DNA from: Alphaproteobacteria bacterium
GTDB lineage: Bacteria > Pseudomonadota > Alphaproteobacteria > Thalassobaculales > Thalassobaculaceae
Assembly: GCA_022822665.1 (NCBI GenBank)
Contig: JAJEAR010000065.1
Location: 62,001-126,000 of the forward strand
Direction of reading: 5' to 3'
DNA: 64,000 nucleotides
The position numbers and the translations under genes were made by a program. This document shows positions 8,914 through 17,932 of the stretch, one piece after another (within the stretch, counting starts at the first letter, position 1; each line of letters opens with the position of its first letter). The notes below the pieces were generated by a model. It ran no database searches and had not been told where the DNA came from. It saw nothing but the letters and a program-made list of their open reading frames with translations.

Positions 8914-9855
8914 ATGACCGGCCAGATCCTGTCCTACGTCGCCCTCGTCGCGCGCGATACCGTCGCAACCAGCCGGTTTCTCGGCGAGTCGCTGGGGCTG
9001 CAGGCAACCCGCGTGCCGCTCGGATCGCGGGAGGTGACGTTCTTCGGCGTTGGCGGCACTGCGATCGGAGTGTTTGAGGCCACCGACCCCTGGCTCGATG
9101 CCCCCGTGTTTCCGGGGGTTCATCACATGGCGCTCGCGGCCCCCGATCCCGTCGCTGCAGCCGGTGCCCTGCCGGTCGTCCTGCAGGGCACCGGCCCCGG
9201 CGGACGGCGGTTTGCCGCACTCGATTCGGCGGAGACCGCCGGTGTCCGGACCCGGTTTGTCGAGCCGTTCGACATTCCCTGGCAGGACGGTCCGGTCATC
9301 GGTATCGACCATCTCGGAATCGCGTGCGCCGACGAGGACGACGCGATTCGGGTCTTCGTCGACACCCTGGGCTGCCCGCTGGAGAGCAGCGAGACCGATC
9401 TCGAGCTGCGCTCCGTGACCGAGAGCTTCGTCTCCGACCGCTACGGTTCCGTCTTCCACTCACGCCCGCCGCAAATCCTCGGCGGGCTGCGGGCCATCTT
9501 CGCCACACTCGAGGGGTGCGAGCTCGAGTTCCTCTCTGACGCCGGACCGCCCCTGCCTTCAGGCGAACGGCCGCCCGCAGAAGGAGGCTCGACCCGGGGC
9601 GACCGCAGTGCGATTGCCCGGTTCATTGACCGGCACGGCCCGGGCCTGGCGCACATCGCGCTTGCCACGGGCGGGATCGATCTGCTGCTTGCCCGGCTGG
9701 CGGGTGACGGCTGGCGGATGATCGATCACGAGGGACGGCCCGGAGGACGCGGGTCGCTGATCGGGTTCGTGCACCCGCAGAACTTTGGCGGCGGCCTGCT
9801 GATCCACTTCGTTGAGCCCGCATCGGAAGGCGGCTACGCCGGCAAGTTCGGATAG
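8914..9855 (+). CDS. Double-VOC (glyoxalase/epimerase-like) protein 2
   Basis: 313 aa, a tandem paralogue of the preceding gene and two bases behind it. Shared landmarks in the same order are SYVALVARDTVATSRFLGESLGL, GVHHMALAAPD, IDHLGIACAD, the internal STRGDRSAIARFI block, GLAHIALAT and the terminal HPQNFGGGLLIHFVE. The STRGDRSAIARFI block is almost identical in both proteins (NTRGDRSAIARFI in the first), although flanking regions differ. The pair may form a heteromer or act on successive intermediates. Function is inferred only at the superfamily level. Confidence 0.85.
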   Translation: MTGQILSYVALVARDTVATSRFLGESLGLQATRVPLGSREVTFFGVGGTAIGVFEATDPWLDAPVFPGVHHMALAAPDPVAAAGALPVVLQGTGPGGRRFAALDSAETAGVRTRFVEPFDIPWQDGPVIGIDHLGIACADEDDAIRVFVDTLGCPLESSETDLELRSVTESFVSDRYGSVFHSRPPQILGGLRAIFATLEGCELEFLSDAGPPLPSGERPPAEGGSTRGDRSAIARFIDRHGPGLAHIALATGGIDLLLARLAGDGWRMIDHEGRPGGRGSLIGFVHPQNFGGGLLIHFVEPASEGGYAGKFG

Positions 9856-10238
9856 GGCGCCGTGCCCTGCAGAGCTGTGACGGAGACAGGACACGGCCTT
9901 TCCCTCCAGACCGCGGATGCACACGGACTTCGCCGCTGCAACGGGATTTTCGTAGTCACAGTGATGGCGCTGCGGGCTTCCAACCCTGGCGCCTGCGCCG
10001 TGTTGCACTCCCGGCTATCCCGGAGACCGGGCGGACGAGGTCGCCGGATCCGCAGAGGCAGGACCTGAGAGTTCGGTCCTCACCAACACTTCAATGGACT
10101 CGCGGTCCCGCTACCCCGCGTTTCGGGACACCGGTCAACATCATCCTCCACTTGCGGCCGTTCGGGCCGATGCCGACCGAGCCGATTGCCCGATCCAGCC
10201 CGGCAAGCTAAAGTGACTACATTGGTTCGGAGGGATCC
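9856..10238. other. Intergenic region before the phd-vapC module
   Basis: About 380 nt with no supported gene. The last 40 nt become AT-richer (around AGTGACTACATTGG) and end with a GGAGGG ribosome binding site in front of the antitoxin ATG, so the TA promoter probably sits at about 10195-10235. Confidence 0.5.
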
Positions 10239-10481
10239 ATGCGTAAGGTGCAGTTGCGCGAGGCCAAGGCCACCCTGTCGGCCCTGGTGGACAATGCGGC
10301 GAATGGCGAGACGACCGTCATCACCCGCCGCGGACAGCCCCGGGCGGTCCTCGTCGGCCTCGACGAATGGAACCGCCTGCGTCAGGTCCCGTCGTTCGGC
10401 CGCCTGCTCGCCGCCTCTGGGCTCGAAGAGGGCGATCTGCCGCCTCGGGACACGAGCCCGGCGCGCGAAGCTGAACTGTAG
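10239..10481 (+). CDS. Phd/YefM-type antitoxin
   Basis: 80 aa. The sequence MRKVQLREAKATLSALVDN followed by GETTVITRRGQPRAVLVGLDEW is the Phd/YefM N-terminal DNA-binding fold. The C-terminal 30 residues are expected to be the flexible toxin-neutralising tail. The gene is followed after 15 nt by a PIN-domain gene. Antitoxins of this type bind their own promoter with the toxin. Spacing and order (antitoxin first) are standard. Confidence 0.9.
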   Translation: MRKVQLREAKATLSALVDNAANGETTVITRRGQPRAVLVGLDEWNRLRQVPSFGRLLAASGLEEGDLPPRDTSPAREAEL

Positions 10482-10496
10482 GGTCCTGAGTCCGCC

Positions 10497-10934
10497 GTGT
10501 ATCTGGTGGACACGAACGTTCTCTCGATGGGATCGCCCGACCGCCGAGCGAGCGCCAGGGCGCTGACGGATTGGCTGGATGCGCGTTCCGATGAGCTGTT
10601 CCTGTCGACGGTCACCGTGGCCGAGGTCGCCAACGGAATTGCCCGGCTGAGGCGGTCGGGCGGCTTCGCGCGGGCCGACCGTCTCGACGAATGGCTCGAT
10701 GTCGTTCTTCATCTATACAGTGACCGGGTGATGCCGTTCGACATTCCCTCGGCGCGTCTCGCGGGGCTGCTGATGGACCGGGCGCGTGCCAACGGCCACG
10801 CGCCCGGCTTTGCCGACATTGCCATCGCAGCGACGGCGGGCGTCTACGACCTGACGGTGCTCACCCGGAACCTGCGCCATTTCGCGCCGCTCGACATCCC
10901 CGCACACGATCCTTTCCGCTCGCTGCCGGGCTGA
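10497..10934 (+). CDS. PIN-domain toxin, VapC-like
   Basis: 145 aa from a GTG start. The sequence opens YLVDTNVLSM, giving the first PIN acidic residue (Asp), then STVTVAEVANGIARL with the conserved Glu, and GFADIAIAATAGVYDLTVLTRN with the C-terminal acidic residue(s). These four acidic positions chelate Mg2+ in a ribonuclease site that cuts tRNA or rRNA in characterised VapC proteins. The partner is the Phd-type antitoxin just upstream, a Phd-VapC mix that is common. No signs of disruption. Confidence 0.9.
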   Translation: MYLVDTNVLSMGSPDRRASARALTDWLDARSDELFLSTVTVAEVANGIARLRRSGGFARADRLDEWLDVVLHLYSDRVMPFDIPSARLAGLLMDRARANGHAPGFADIAIAATAGVYDLTVLTRNLRHFAPLDIPAHDPFRSLPG

Positions 10935-11514
10935 AAGGGGTCGCACCATCTACCCGCCCCCTGGCTGGGTCTGCGCCGAGCGCTTCGAGCGCAAGGGTCC
11001 CCTCACCGGTACACGCCCCGATCTGCCCGGCAGGTCTCTACCCTGTCGCCAGTCACCAACCTCCGCGAAATAGCCGTCGGACGCTGTACTTGACAACCGG
11101 TTCGACCCCGGACCATTCCGTCGCCTGGCGTGTCACCGACGGGAAGTTCAGCCGGGATCGTGCCCGACGTGTCTTCCGCCCGGCACCCGTCAGTCATTCC
11201 CGCCCCGATTACTGCGGCACGAAGCGACAACCGGGCGCGGCCCGTTCCACGACCGGCAGTCGCATCCAGGCCACGGGCCCCGCGCGCAGACGCGTTTCAT
11301 GACCTCGAACCCGGGCGCCTCGGCCTTGTCGCTCCGCGCCGACTTCACCTCGAACTACATCCTGCTCCTCGCGGGAGAGGCACTGCGCTGGCGGAGGTTC
11401 ATGTTTGTTCACCAGATCATGCGCCACTGTTGCGAACGTCCGGCACATTCCGGCCGGATCCGCGTACCACACCGATGCCCGGCCATCCTCTCGTCGCCGG
11501 TCCCGAAATTGTAG
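10935..11514. other. Intergenic stretch, nothing recognised
   Basis: About 580 nt between two TA modules. Several short overlapping frames occur on both strands, the longest about 87 codons at 11209-11472 on the minus strand, but none shows a family motif, a ribosome binding site or a neighbouring partner. It may be decayed coding DNA. Confidence 0.5.
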
Positions 11515-11856
11515 TCACTCCTCGAGGAGCCAGACCAGCATGTGACGGACATGACCCTGCCCGCCGAAGAACACTGCCAGGACATGCACCGTCTCCCGGT
11601 CGTCGTCGATGTCGAACCGGCAGATCGCCCGTCCGATGGCGAGATGCCGCAGCCCGGGCGGAAGATCGTCATGGAATTCGCCGAGGTGGGAAGCGATCAG
11701 GATCCGGTCCGCGGTTGCGGGACTGTTGCGAAAACGCACCTCGGCGCGATCAAGGGCGCTTTCCATGCTCTCGCCAAAGCCGGGACAGCTGCGGAAGAGA
11801 TGGTCGAATATCAGCCTGAAGTCGCGTTCAACATCGATCGGATACTCAGGACGCAC
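11515..11856 (-). CDS. ParE/RelE-superfamily toxin-like protein
   Basis: 113 aa from a GTG at 11856 that overlaps the end of the upstream antitoxin gene by 11 nt. The body has the ParE-like layout: an N-terminal helix pair (FRLIFDHLFRSCPGF), a stretch GLRHLAIGRAICRFDIDDD forming the central beta strands, and VHVLAVFFGGQGHVRHMLVWLLEE at the C-terminus. The strand-strand pattern and ending match ParE toxins, some of which inhibit gyrase. The translational overlap supports a functional pair. Assignment rests on pattern and context. Confidence 0.75.
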   Translation of the reverse strand: MRPEYPIDVERDFRLIFDHLFRSCPGFGESMESALDRAEVRFRNSPATADRILIASHLGEFHDDLPPGLRHLAIGRAICRFDIDDDRETVHVLAVFFGGQGHVRHMLVWLLEE

Positions 11857-12121
11857 GGCCCTCGGCGCAGCGTTTGTCGGCGACCATTCGGTCGAGCCGG
11901 GCGTCCATCGCATCCGCATCGACGAACGCGTCCTTGCGCCGTCGGGACAGGATCTCTCGCAACGCCGCGGTTTCGAGTTCCTCAACGTCCATTTTCTGGC
12001 GCAGCAGTTCGACGCCCTGCTGAAGCACCGCACTCAGGCTCGAGCAGCGCCCGGCCTCGACCAGCGCCCTGGCGAATGCGTACTGCTCGTCGGCGAGCGA
12101 GACCGACGACTTGACCGTCAC
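11846..12121 (-). CDS. ParD-type antitoxin
   Basis: 91 aa starting at a GTG (12121) with GGGAGG seven or so bases upstream. VTVKSSVSLADEQYAFARAL is a ribbon-helix-helix start, followed by LVEAGRCSSLSAVLQQGVELL, very like ParD/CopG antitoxins. The C-terminal part, rich in Glu, Arg and Asp, is the toxin-binding region. It precedes the ParE-like gene on the same strand. A longer upstream in-frame extension exists but lacks coding character, so I chose the GTG. Confidence 0.82.
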   Translation of the reverse strand: MTVKSSVSLADEQYAFARALVEAGRCSSLSAVLQQGVELLRQKMDVEELETAALREILSRRRKDAFVDADAMDARLDRMVADKRCAEGRAS

Positions 12122-12687
12122 CGGACCCTCCCTGGAGTCTGGATAGTACTGCCTCGCACCGCCGGTCATCCATACCCCGGCGCCGCACCTCTGTCTTTCT
12201 GCCGCCGCGGACCGTCCCACGACCCCCACGCAGAAAAAGAGCCCGGTTGCGATCGGTCGCCTGAGGTGACCTGACCGGTATCGTGGAACCACGTTGCCGG
12301 GCAGTGACCGTGCCGGACCTTCCGCGAAAGGCGACGGGTGCACGGGATCGGGACCTGCAGGTCGAGGCAGCCGGCGAGGCGCGGCAACCCCGGAAACGAT
12401 CATCGGTTCTTTCCCCGCTTGCCGGAAAGCCAGGCACGGTCCCGCACGCCGTAGCCTTGCCACGCGGAAGAGTGGTCGGCTCCCAAGCGATCAGGGTTCG
12501 TTGTTGCGCCGACCGGTCAGGGCGTCCCGGGATGGCAGTCCGGCGGTCATGCACCTCGGTACGACGCCGGGGTTCGACCCGTACACCCATCCGCCCGGAC
12601 ATGGTATTTCTCCAGCAACCACGCCGGCGGCGCAGAAGAGCGGTCGCCACCGGAAATGGTGCAGGCAGTGACTTCGGAGCAGGAGAG
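12122..12687. other. Intergenic stretch, nothing recognised
   Basis: About 566 nt upstream of a VOC gene and of the divergent ParDE pair. Frames here are short and have no recognisable motifs. The last bases carry AGGAGAG in front of the VOC start. Confidence 0.5.
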
Positions 12688-13065
12688 ATGGGCACTGACG
12701 CAAGACCGAGACTCGCGGTGGGACATGTGAGACTGGAGGTGGAGGATGTCGGCGAGGCCTACGCGTTCTTTGTGCGTCACGGCATGCGCGACATCTTCAA
12801 GGGCGAGGACTTCGGAGTGCTTGAGCTGCGCGGCGGCACCCACCTGGTGCTGAGCCGCACCAGGGCGCCGATCGAGACGGGCCGGAAGGCCCCGTTCGAC
12901 CTCATGGTCGACGACATCGACGCAGCCCGCGCGGAGTTCACGGGCACCGGAGTGACAGCCACCGAAATCGAGCGCGGACGAATCCACGACACCTTCCACA
13001 TCGAAGGTCCGGGCGGCTACCGGTTCGCGGTGACCTCGTCCCACGCCGGAGACCGCGCGGTATGA
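12688..13065 (+). CDS. Single-domain VOC (glyoxalase-like) protein
   Basis: 125 aa, the size of a one-module VOC protein. LAVGHVRLEVEDVGEAYAFF carries the first His of the fold, the middle has GVLELRGGTHLVLSR, and FHIEGPGGYRFAVTSSH carries the acidic metal ligand (HIEGPGG). The function could be resistance, isomerase or dioxygenase; not decidable. An AGGAG site is 5 nt before the ATG. It is followed by a cupin and an M15-like gene on the same strand. Confidence 0.85.
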   Translation: MGTDARPRLAVGHVRLEVEDVGEAYAFFVRHGMRDIFKGEDFGVLELRGGTHLVLSRTRAPIETGRKAPFDLMVDDIDAARAEFTGTGVTATEIERGRIHDTFHIEGPGGYRFAVTSSHAGDRAV

Positions 13066-13153
13066 CCTCCAGGGGACAATCCGGGGCGCTGCCGGGAGAC
13101 CGGTCGCACAAGGCCCGGTGGCGAACCGGTACAACAGGGCATGGAGTGACTTG

Positions 13154-13645
13154 ATGACAGACGTTTCACCGAAGGCCGGGTCGGCGGCGGTCAGGGCGGC
13201 GGATGTGGAGGCTCGCGTCGGCAGCGGCTACCCCGAACCCCTTGCGACCGAATGCAGGGACCGGATCAAGCGCGTCCTTGGCGACCTGTTCGGCCTGACC
13301 CAGTTCGGCGTCAACCTGACGACGCTGCCGCCAGGCGCCTGGTCTTCCCAGAGGCACTGGCACGAACACGAGGACGAGTTCATCTACGTCGTCGAGGGCG
13401 TGCTGGTCCTGGTCAGCGACGATGGCGAGGAGACACTCGAGGCCGGCACGTGCGCGGGCTTTCCGGCCGGACGGGCGAACGGCCATCATCTCGTCAATCG
13501 ATCCGGTTCAGCGGCAAGCTATCTCGAGATCGGCACTCGCTCGCCGAACGAGCGTTCGCACTACCCGGACGTCGACCTGGAAGGGCGGAAGGTCGGCGGC
13601 GGCTTTCGGTTCACTCGCCGGAACGGTGAACCCTACGAGACCTGA
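13154..13645 (+). CDS. Cupin-domain protein
   Basis: 163 aa. The two cupin motifs are visible: QRHWHEHEDEFIYVVEG (metal-binding HxH...E) and, later, CAGFPAGRANGHHLVN (second His). The C-terminal part includes RSHYPDVDLEGRKVGGGFRF, seen in cupins related to sugar-phosphate isomerases or unknown-function enzymes. A divalent metal should bind H, H, E and H. The specific reaction is not predictable. It lies 11 nt before the M15-like gene, so the two are probably co-transcribed. Confidence 0.88.
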   Translation: MTDVSPKAGSAAVRAADVEARVGSGYPEPLATECRDRIKRVLGDLFGLTQFGVNLTTLPPGAWSSQRHWHEHEDEFIYVVEGVLVLVSDDGEETLEAGTCAGFPAGRANGHHLVNRSGSAASYLEIGTRSPNERSHYPDVDLEGRKVGGGFRFTRRNGEPYET

Positions 13646-13656
13646 GGCAACACCCC

Positions 13657-14295
13657 ATGCGCAAGCCCACTTCGATGAAGACCCTCGAAGAGCTCGGCCG
13701 GGTCCGGCTCTCGGAGCACTTCTTCATGCGCGACATGCTCTACAGCGAGATCGCGAACTTCCACGGCATCCGGAACATCCCGGACGATCCCGATCTTGCG
13801 ATCGCGGTCGGAACACGGCTCTGCGAGGAGTTGCTCGAGCCCCTGCACGCGACGTTCGGACATGTGTCGATCCGGTCGGCGTTCCGCTCCGTCGAGGTGA
13901 ACACCTACGGCGCCGAGCGGCAGGACAAGGGCTACAATTGCGGGAGGACGGACTGGAACAGTGCCCGTCATGTCTGGGACCGCAGGGACGCGGAAGGCTT
14001 GATGGGGGCAACCGCGTGCATCGTCATTCCGTGGTTCATTCCGCGCTACGAGGCGGGAACTTCCTGGCGTGCGCTGGCCTGGTGGATTCACGACCATCTG
14101 CCCTACTCGGACATGATGCTCTTTGCCGTGAAGGGAAAGAACTGCGCATTCAATCTGCGATGGCACGAGAAGCCGGCTCGCCGCATCGAGGCCTATTCCC
14201 CGCACAGGGTACTCCTCACCAAACCGGGGATGGCGAACCACGAAGGCGATCACGGCACGGAATATCCTGGGTTCCCGGAACTCGCCCGTCACTGA
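13657..14295 (+). CDS. Peptidase M15-like protein, unverified
   Basis: 212 aa with no signal peptide. Layout resembles M15/phage D-Ala-D-Ala peptidase-like proteins: SEHFFMRDMLYSEIANFHGI at the start, SIRSAFRSVEVN in the position of the SxxR motif, NSARHVWDRRDAEG with the His-Asp pair, and WWIHDHLPYSDMMLF with a further His. The zinc ligands would be these His and Asp residues. The substrate could be peptidoglycan or another amide. A second ATG at 13675 would give a start six codons shorter. This is a family-level guess. Confidence 0.5.
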   Translation: MRKPTSMKTLEELGRVRLSEHFFMRDMLYSEIANFHGIRNIPDDPDLAIAVGTRLCEELLEPLHATFGHVSIRSAFRSVEVNTYGAERQDKGYNCGRTDWNSARHVWDRRDAEGLMGATACIVIPWFIPRYEAGTSWRALAWWIHDHLPYSDMMLFAVKGKNCAFNLRWHEKPARRIEAYSPHRVLLTKPGMANHEGDHGTEYPGFPELARH

Positions 14296-14434
14296 CCGGA
14301 CGGTCATGCCTCTCGCCGCTCGAAGGACCTGGGGCCCGTGCGTCGAGCTGGTCTCCGGCATCCCCAGCGACGTCGGATGGCGGGGTCCCGGGTCCGCTCA
14401 GTGCCGCCCGCCCTTGCGGATCGAAAGGATGACC

Positions 14435-14670
14435 ATGACCGGTAGGCTGGAAGCCTTCGCGAAAGCGAACGATGTCAGGTATTCCTGTTCAACTTCACCG
14501 ACATTCGCGGCATGCAGCGCTCCAGGCTGGCGCCGGCGGCCGCCCGGATCGGCAGGCCCGTGCCGTCCTCCAATTACTGCCTTGCCTGGGCGCTGCGCCG
14601 GGAGCCTGGCGAGGATGCACTCCTCCGGTCTGCCGATAACGGCGCCGATCTCCTTGCGCCGGTGCCGTAG
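14435..14670 (+). pseudogene. Fragment resembling the N-terminus of a glutamine synthetase-family protein
   Basis: Starting at an ATG with an AAGGA site, the frame reads TGRLEAFAKANDVRY and then becomes unlike any protein. Moving one base at a short T run (about 14480) gives FNFTDIRGMQRSRLAPAAA, which is the glutamine synthetase beta-grasp start including the FTD-x-RG element. The second frame then continues for about 50 codons to a stop at 14668-14670. Only about 80 residues remain, so this is a remnant with a -1 frameshift, not a working enzyme. Identity is moderate. Confidence 0.5.
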
Positions 14671-14684
14671 CCCTCAGGCGGCCC

Positions 14685-15914
14685 CTATATCACCCCGCGT
14701 TCCCTGAGGCCGGCCAGGGCGTTCGCATCGAGGGCGAGGAGCCGCCCGAAAACCTCGCGGTTGTGATGGCCGAGTTGTGGACCGCCGTCGAGTTTCGGCA
14801 GGTCTCCGCCGGAGAACTTGACCGGGAACCCCGAGACGACCCCGCCCTCCAACGGCTCTTCCGAGCCCTGCCGGAACATCGGCTTGAGCGTGCCGCGCGC
14901 GCGGAAATGCTCATCCTCTATCGCTTCCGAGACTGTGCGCACTCGCGCAACCGGTATGCCCGCCCCCCGGAGCAGCGCGATGCCGTCCTCGCAATTGTAT
15001 GCGCCGAGCCGCGCCTGAACTTCCGCCCTGAGCGCGGCGATATTCGCTTCCCGCGCCTCGGGGGTCGCGAAACGCGCATCCTCCAGGAGCCCGGACGCGT
15101 CAAGCGCGCCGAGCAGGGCCTTGAGGCGCAGCGACAGGCCCACCGTGACAATCACATCTCCGTCCTTGAGCCGGTAGAGGCCGGTCACGTCATTGCGGCT
15201 GTCATTGCCGGCGCGGACCGGCTGTCCGTTCTTCAGCACATATTCCATGGGCTCCATGAACATGAGGGTGGCGAGCGTGTCGATCATCGAGGCGTCGAGA
15301 TATTGCCCTTCGCCGGTCTTGTCCCTGTGGCGGAGCGCACCCAGGATCGAATAAGCGGCGTAGAGCGGCGTTACGAGGTCGCCGACGAAGACGCCGATCC
15401 GAGTCGGCGGGCCGTCGGCAGGGCCGTTCATGTCCATGATGCCGGACATGGCCTGGATCTGGTGGTCATGCGCGGGCAGGTCCTTGTAGGGGCCGGTCTG
15501 GCCGTAGCCGGCGATGGAGCAATAGACGATGCCCGGATTTGCCGCCGCCACGTCCTCGTAGCCGAGGCCCATCCGCTTCATTGAGCCGGGCGAGAGGTTC
15601 TCGATCACAACGTCGGACCGTTTCGCCAGATCCAGGAACATCCGGCGCCCTTCCGGGTCCTTCAGGTTGAGCGTGACGCTCTTCACACCTTCCGACCGTT
15701 TCAGGAACCGGACCGACAGGTCGTTCTCCGTCTGCCGTTCTGCATTGATCCCCTTCGGTCCGTGAAAGGGGCCGGCGCTGCGGATCGGGTCGCCTGTCCC
15801 CGGCGCTTCGACCTTGATGACCTCCGCGCCGAAGCGGGCGAGCGTCATGCCGAGAAAGGGGCCGGCCAGGAAAACGGTAACCGAGAGCACGCGGATGTCT
15901 TCAAGGGGCTTCAT
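14685..15914 (-). CDS. CaiB/BaiF family CoA transferase
   Basis: 409 aa from the ATG at 15914 (MKPLEDIRVLSVTVF). Class III CoA transferase features are all seen: GPFLGMTLARFGAEVIKVEAPGTGD, with the family's conserved VIKVE, KSVTLNLKDPEGR, DVVIENLSPGSMKRMGL with its aspartate region, and the YCSIAGYGQTGPYKDLPAHD block with the catalytic Asp. It swaps CoA between carboxylic acids. It is the last gene of a minus-strand run with TauD and sulfurtransferase genes upstream, which suggests handling of a carboxylate or sulfur compound, though the link is only by position. Confidence 0.93.
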   Translation of the reverse strand: MKPLEDIRVLSVTVFLAGPFLGMTLARFGAEVIKVEAPGTGDPIRSAGPFHGPKGINAERQTENDLSVRFLKRSEGVKSVTLNLKDPEGRRMFLDLAKRSDVVIENLSPGSMKRMGLGYEDVAAANPGIVYCSIAGYGQTGPYKDLPAHDHQIQAMSGIMDMNGPADGPPTRIGVFVGDLVTPLYAAYSILGALRHRDKTGEGQYLDASMIDTLATLMFMEPMEYVLKNGQPVRAGNDSRNDVTGLYRLKDGDVIVTVGLSLRLKALLGALDASGLLEDARFATPEAREANIAALRAEVQARLGAYNCEDGIALLRGAGIPVARVRTVSEAIEDEHFRARGTLKPMFRQGSEEPLEGGVVSGFPVKFSGGDLPKLDGGPQLGHHNREVFGRLLALDANALAGLRERGVI

Positions 15915-15988
15915 GAGGAGAGACCCGGTAACGGAGAAAGCACGCCGGCGTGCAAGAGACACACCGGCGCGCTACAGGCAGGGCACGG

Positions 15989-16876
15989 TTACGCTGGCTG
16001 CGCGACGCGGGTCGGGTCGCCGGTGTCCAGCGTCGTGACGCGGCGCATCTCCCGGCGGTAAACCGTGTCCTCGTAGGGGCAGGCGCGGTGCATGGTGGCC
16101 CGGTTGTCCCAGATGACGAAATCGCCATCCCGCCAGGAGTGGCGATAGACAAGCTCGGGCCGTGTCGCATGCTCGGTGAGGTCGCGAAGGACCAGCCGGC
16201 CTTCCGGCACCGGCCGGTCGAGGATCCGCGAGGCGTGCGAGGCAAGATAGAGCGCGCGCCGCCCGGTCCGCGGGTTGGTCAACACGAGCGGATGGATCGC
16301 GCCCTTGAGCTGGTCGCGCTCCTCTTCGGAGAACTCGAAGCCGAGCGTCATGCGCGAGTGGGCGATGGAATGATGCACGCGGAGGCCTTCCAGCCCCTCC
16401 TTCGTCTCCTCCGGCAGCGTGTCGTATGCGGTACGCATGTCCGCGAACTCGGTGTCGGCCGGCACAGGCGGCACCACGAGGGCGGCGAGCATGGAGTAAC
16501 GGCCGCGCGGGTCCTGGAACGAGGCGTCCGTGTGCCAGAGGCGGTTCCCGAGCGCGTAGAGGCGCCGACGGCTGTCGGATTCCACGACCTGCCCGTCTGC
16601 TTCGACATTCGAGACATCGGAGAGCGCCTCGTCGCCGAAGCGGTTCTTCTGCAGGACGCTGAAACCGGTCTTGCGATGAAGCTCTCCGTCGAGCCGGGCG
16701 GCGAAATCGAGCTGCTCCTCGCCCGAGAACGCCTGGTCCCGGAAGACGAGCACGGCGTGTTCGTCCATGGCAGCCCGAATTTCTTCGAGGGTCTCCTCGT
16801 CATGCACGCGGCGGAGATCGACCGGGTCCGCCTCGGCTGCGAAATGCGGGTGACGCTTGCGGAACCGGAGTGTCAT
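15989..16876 (-). CDS. TauD/TfdA-family 2-oxoglutarate-dependent dioxygenase
   Basis: 295 aa. The iron facial triad is clear: WHTDASFQ supplies HxD at about residue 114, and NRATMHRACPY supplies the distal His; the following YRREMRR provides the Arg that anchors 2-oxoglutarate. This fold includes taurine dioxygenase, 2,4-D dioxygenase and other alpha-hydroxylases. Because the next gene upstream encodes a sulfurtransferase, a sulfonate or thio-compound substrate is plausible, but 2,4-D-type ether substrates are equally compatible. It overlaps the sulfurtransferase stop by 4 nt. Confidence 0.93.
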   Translation of the reverse strand: MTLRFRKRHPHFAAEADPVDLRRVHDEETLEEIRAAMDEHAVLVFRDQAFSGEEQLDFAARLDGELHRKTGFSVLQKNRFGDEALSDVSNVEADGQVVESDSRRRLYALGNRLWHTDASFQDPRGRYSMLAALVVPPVPADTEFADMRTAYDTLPEETKEGLEGLRVHHSIAHSRMTLGFEFSEEERDQLKGAIHPLVLTNPRTGRRALYLASHASRILDRPVPEGRLVLRDLTEHATRPELVYRHSWRDGDFVIWDNRATMHRACPYEDTVYRREMRRVTTLDTGDPTRVAQPA

Positions 16877-17808
16877 GGCCGGCCCCTGCCGCGTGAAGGC
16901 TGTTGCGGGCCTGTTTCTATCGGCAGGCCAGGGTCCGGGGCCCAGTCTCCCATCGAGCCATCATACAGGGTGAGGTCGTCATAGCCGAGCTGGTGCATAA
17001 GGAACAGGCCGACGGTTGCGGAGATGCCGCCGCCGCAATAGGCGACGACATGGTGCTCCCGGTCGATTCCGGCCTCCTCATGCAGCCGCCGCGCCTCTTC
17101 CAGCGGCACGAAGGCGCCGTTCGACGAGTCGAGCAGGCTGGCCGCCGGCACGTTGACGCTGCCGGGGATGCGCCCGGGCCTGCCGTAGCGGCTCGGCCCC
17201 TCGCCCAGATGGAAGGCGGGTGCCAGCGCATTCACCATGACGGTGCCCTCTTCTTCGAGCCGGGAAACCACGTGGTTCCTGTCCACGAACCGGCCGGGCG
17301 CAAGCGTGGCGGTGAAGCGCGCCGGCGGGTATCGCGCCGGCGCGGTGGATACCGGGCGGCCTTCCGCCTTCCATTTCTCCCAGCCCCCGTCGAGCACGGC
17401 GGCTCCCGCGAACCCGAACGCGCGCAGCATCCACCAGACGCGGGTCGCCCACATGATGCTGCCGGCCGAATAGAGCACGACACGGGACGTGTCGCCGATG
17501 CCGAGCGCGCCCAGCGCCTCCGCGAACCGCTCAGCCGACGGGGCCATGAACTTGAGGCGCGTGTCGGGGTCTGAAGCCGTTCCCTGGAGGTCCAGGAACA
17601 CGGCGCCGGGGATATGCGCCTCATCGTATTCGGCCCGGCCCGGCACGACCCGGTAGGGAGCGTCGTCGCCGGGCTCCGCGGGCCTGAGCCACGTGGTGCA
17701 GTCTACGATGCGAAGCTCCGGCGCACCGAGGTTGTGCTCCAACTCGCCGGTCTCGATCAGCGCCCCGGGCTCGCGCCATTGCGAGAGGTCGGCCCGTGTT
17801 TCGGTCAT
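16873..17808 (-). CDS. Sulfurtransferase with two rhodanese domains (SseA/TST-like)
   Basis: 311 aa with two rhodanese modules. The first holds the inactive copy with the conserved substrate-positioning region RAEYDEAHIPGAVFLD; the second has HVVAYCGGGISATVGLFLMH, where the Cys of CGGGISA is the catalytic residue. The CGGGISA loop is closer to 3-mercaptopyruvate sulfurtransferase (CGSGVTA) than to thiosulfate-type rhodanese. The stop overlaps the TauD start by 4 nt, which supports coupling. A motif matching the dispersed repeat core, GTTTCCGAAAGTG, occurs at 17837-17849, about 28 nt upstream of this start. Confidence 0.92.
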   Translation of the reverse strand: MTETRADLSQWREPGALIETGELEHNLGAPELRIVDCTTWLRPAEPGDDAPYRVVPGRAEYDEAHIPGAVFLDLQGTASDPDTRLKFMAPSAERFAEALGALGIGDTSRVVLYSAGSIMWATRVWWMLRAFGFAGAAVLDGGWEKWKAEGRPVSTAPARYPPARFTATLAPGRFVDRNHVVSRLEEEGTVMVNALAPAFHLGEGPSRYGRPGRIPGSVNVPAASLLDSSNGAFVPLEEARRLHEEAGIDREHHVVAYCGGGISATVGLFLMHQLGYDDLTLYDGSMGDWAPDPGLPIETGPQQPSRGRGRP

Positions 17809-17932
17809 CAGTGATCTCCCCTGAGCTTCGGCCGCAGTTTCCGAAAGTGCATCAATACCACGAAGCGCCGGTCCGAGTTACGTTTCGATGGACCGGTTGT
17901 GGGATTGTCCGCAGCACGGAACGGAGGACGCC

